Origin: CAZDME01 sp964506785 [NCBI: uncultured bacterium]
GTDB lineage: Bacteria; CAZDME01; JAYEMH01
Length of the DNA stretch: 7,118 bases
Assembly (NCBI GenBank): GCA_964506785.1
Contig: CAZDME010000064.1
Span: 1 to 7,118 of the forward strand
Direction: 5' to 3'
The notes under the pieces are model-generated. The model did no database searches and was not told the origin of the DNA. It saw only the letters and a list, made by a program, of their open reading frames with translations. Shown piece by piece: positions 6,481 to 7,118 of the stretch. Position 1 is the stretch's first letter. Each line of letters opens with the position of its first letter. A program made the position numbers and the translations under genes.

Positions 6481-7118
6481 ATGGATAATTTAAACTCGAA
6501 GCTTTATAAAAGCCTTTATTTGATTAGAAAGGCCGAAGACAAAATCATCGCACATTATAATGAAGATGAGATGAAAACACCGATGCATATGTCTATGGGT
6601 GCCGAGGCGATTGCTTCAGGTGTTTGTGCTGCCTTAAAAGAAAAAGACCAGGTTTTTGGAACCTACCGGTCTCACGCCATATATCTGGCCAAAACAGGTG
6701 ATATCGATAATTTTTTTGCCGAGATGTACGGTAAGGAAACCTCTCTTTTAAAAGGGAAAGGCGGTTCGATGCATCTGTGTGCTCCGGATTCTGGTTTTAT
6801 GGGAACATCAGCGATTGTCGGCAGCGCCATTCCGGTTGCCGTAGGAGCGGCTTTTGCCAATAAAAGAGAGGAAAACGGCAAAAATGTTGCGGTATTTTTT
6901 GGCGACGGGGCAACTGATGAAGGTGTCTTCTGGGAAAGCTTGAATATTGCCTGTTTCATGAAATTACCCATTTTATTCATCTGCGAAGATAATGAATTGG
7001 CGGTGCATACCCCTGTTTCTCAAAGGCACGGTTATGACTCTCTTACCGAGATTGTTTCGAAATTCAACTGCCGGGTATTTAAAGAGAAAAGTACCGATGT
7101 AGAAATTATTTATAAACT
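6481..7118 (+). CDS. ThDP-dependent 2-oxoacid dehydrogenase-like E1 alpha subunit, 3' partial
   Basis: The first 212 residues of an E1-alpha-type protein (pyruvate/acetoin dehydrogenase family, usually about 320 residues) run off the right edge. Family signatures appear in order: HMSMGAEA (36-43), TYRSHAIYLAKTGD (61-74), KGKGGSMH (91-98), and the ThDP-binding motif from GDGATDEG (141-148) to the Asn of CEDN (Asn171). Such enzymes decarboxylate a 2-oxoacid and pass the two-carbon unit to an acceptor; a beta subunit gene is expected just downstream. The start is supported by GAGAGG (6466-6471), 9 bases ahead of the ATG, and by TAGGA at 6472-6476. The gap from the SDR is 57 bases. In a glycan locus this subunit may belong to a carboligase that makes a branched or acylated sugar rather than to a classic dehydrogenase complex; that is inference from context. 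The antisense open frame at 6672-6980 is only its shadow. Confidence 0.9.
   Translation, partial: MDNLNSKLYKSLYLIRKAEDKIIAHYNEDEMKTPMHMSMGAEAIASGVCAALKEKDQVFGTYRSHAIYLAKTGDIDNFFAEMYGKETSLLKGKGGSMHLCAPDSGFMGTSAIVGSAIPVAVGAAFANKREENGKNVAVFFGDGATDEGVFWESLNIACFMKLPILFICEDNELAVHTPVSQRHGYDSLTEIVSKFNCRVFKEKSTDVEIIYK

Noticed and set aside
6672-6980. 102-codon open frame on the minus strand
   Set aside because: It lies fully antisense to the well-conserved E1 alpha coding sequence, and its translation shows no recognisable family.

Overview
The window is 7118 bases of a bacterial surface-polysaccharide (O-antigen or capsule type) biosynthesis locus. All genes lie on the + strand with short gaps. Genes are moderately A+T-rich, use ATG starts and have purine-rich ribosome binding sites. 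The sequence alone does not give the species. An uncultured Gram-negative-type bacterium is plausible, because the 3,6-dideoxyhexose enzyme RfbH is a classic O-antigen enzyme, but this is inference.

Layout. 2-2137: the 3' part of an RfbH (DdhC/E1-type CDP-4-keto-6-deoxyglucose 3-dehydratase) gene, open at the left edge. It is interrupted in frame by a 475-residue intein (59-1483) that carries a LAGLIDADG homing endonuclease. 2162-3274: a GT4 glycosyltransferase. 3275-3471: a 197-base gap with a strong extended -10 promoter candidate, a near-perfect direct repeat and a 12-bp palindrome. 3472-4224: an FkbM-family methyltransferase. 4270-5421: a second, divergent GT-B glycosyltransferase. 5431-6423: a sugar-nucleotide SDR of the GDP-mannose dehydratase / GDP-6-deoxymannose reductase type. 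6481 to the right edge: the alpha subunit of a thiamine-diphosphate (ThDP) dependent 2-oxoacid dehydrogenase-like E1, cut by the window end.

How they fit together. RfbH removes the C3 hydroxyl on the way to CDP-3,6-dideoxyhexoses. The SDR would make or reduce a 6-deoxy-4-keto sugar nucleotide. The two glycosyltransferases would assemble the repeat unit, and the FkbM enzyme would O-methylate a sugar. The E1-like protein in this setting may add an acyl-derived branch to a keto sugar rather than feed central metabolism. These pathway links are inferred from gene order.

The most notable feature is the intein. It sits directly after the residue that corresponds to the catalytic His of RfbH, in the motif SFYPAHHM / TMGEGG. 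Removing it restores the expected contiguous active-site loop, so the dehydratase should be inactive until protein splicing occurs.
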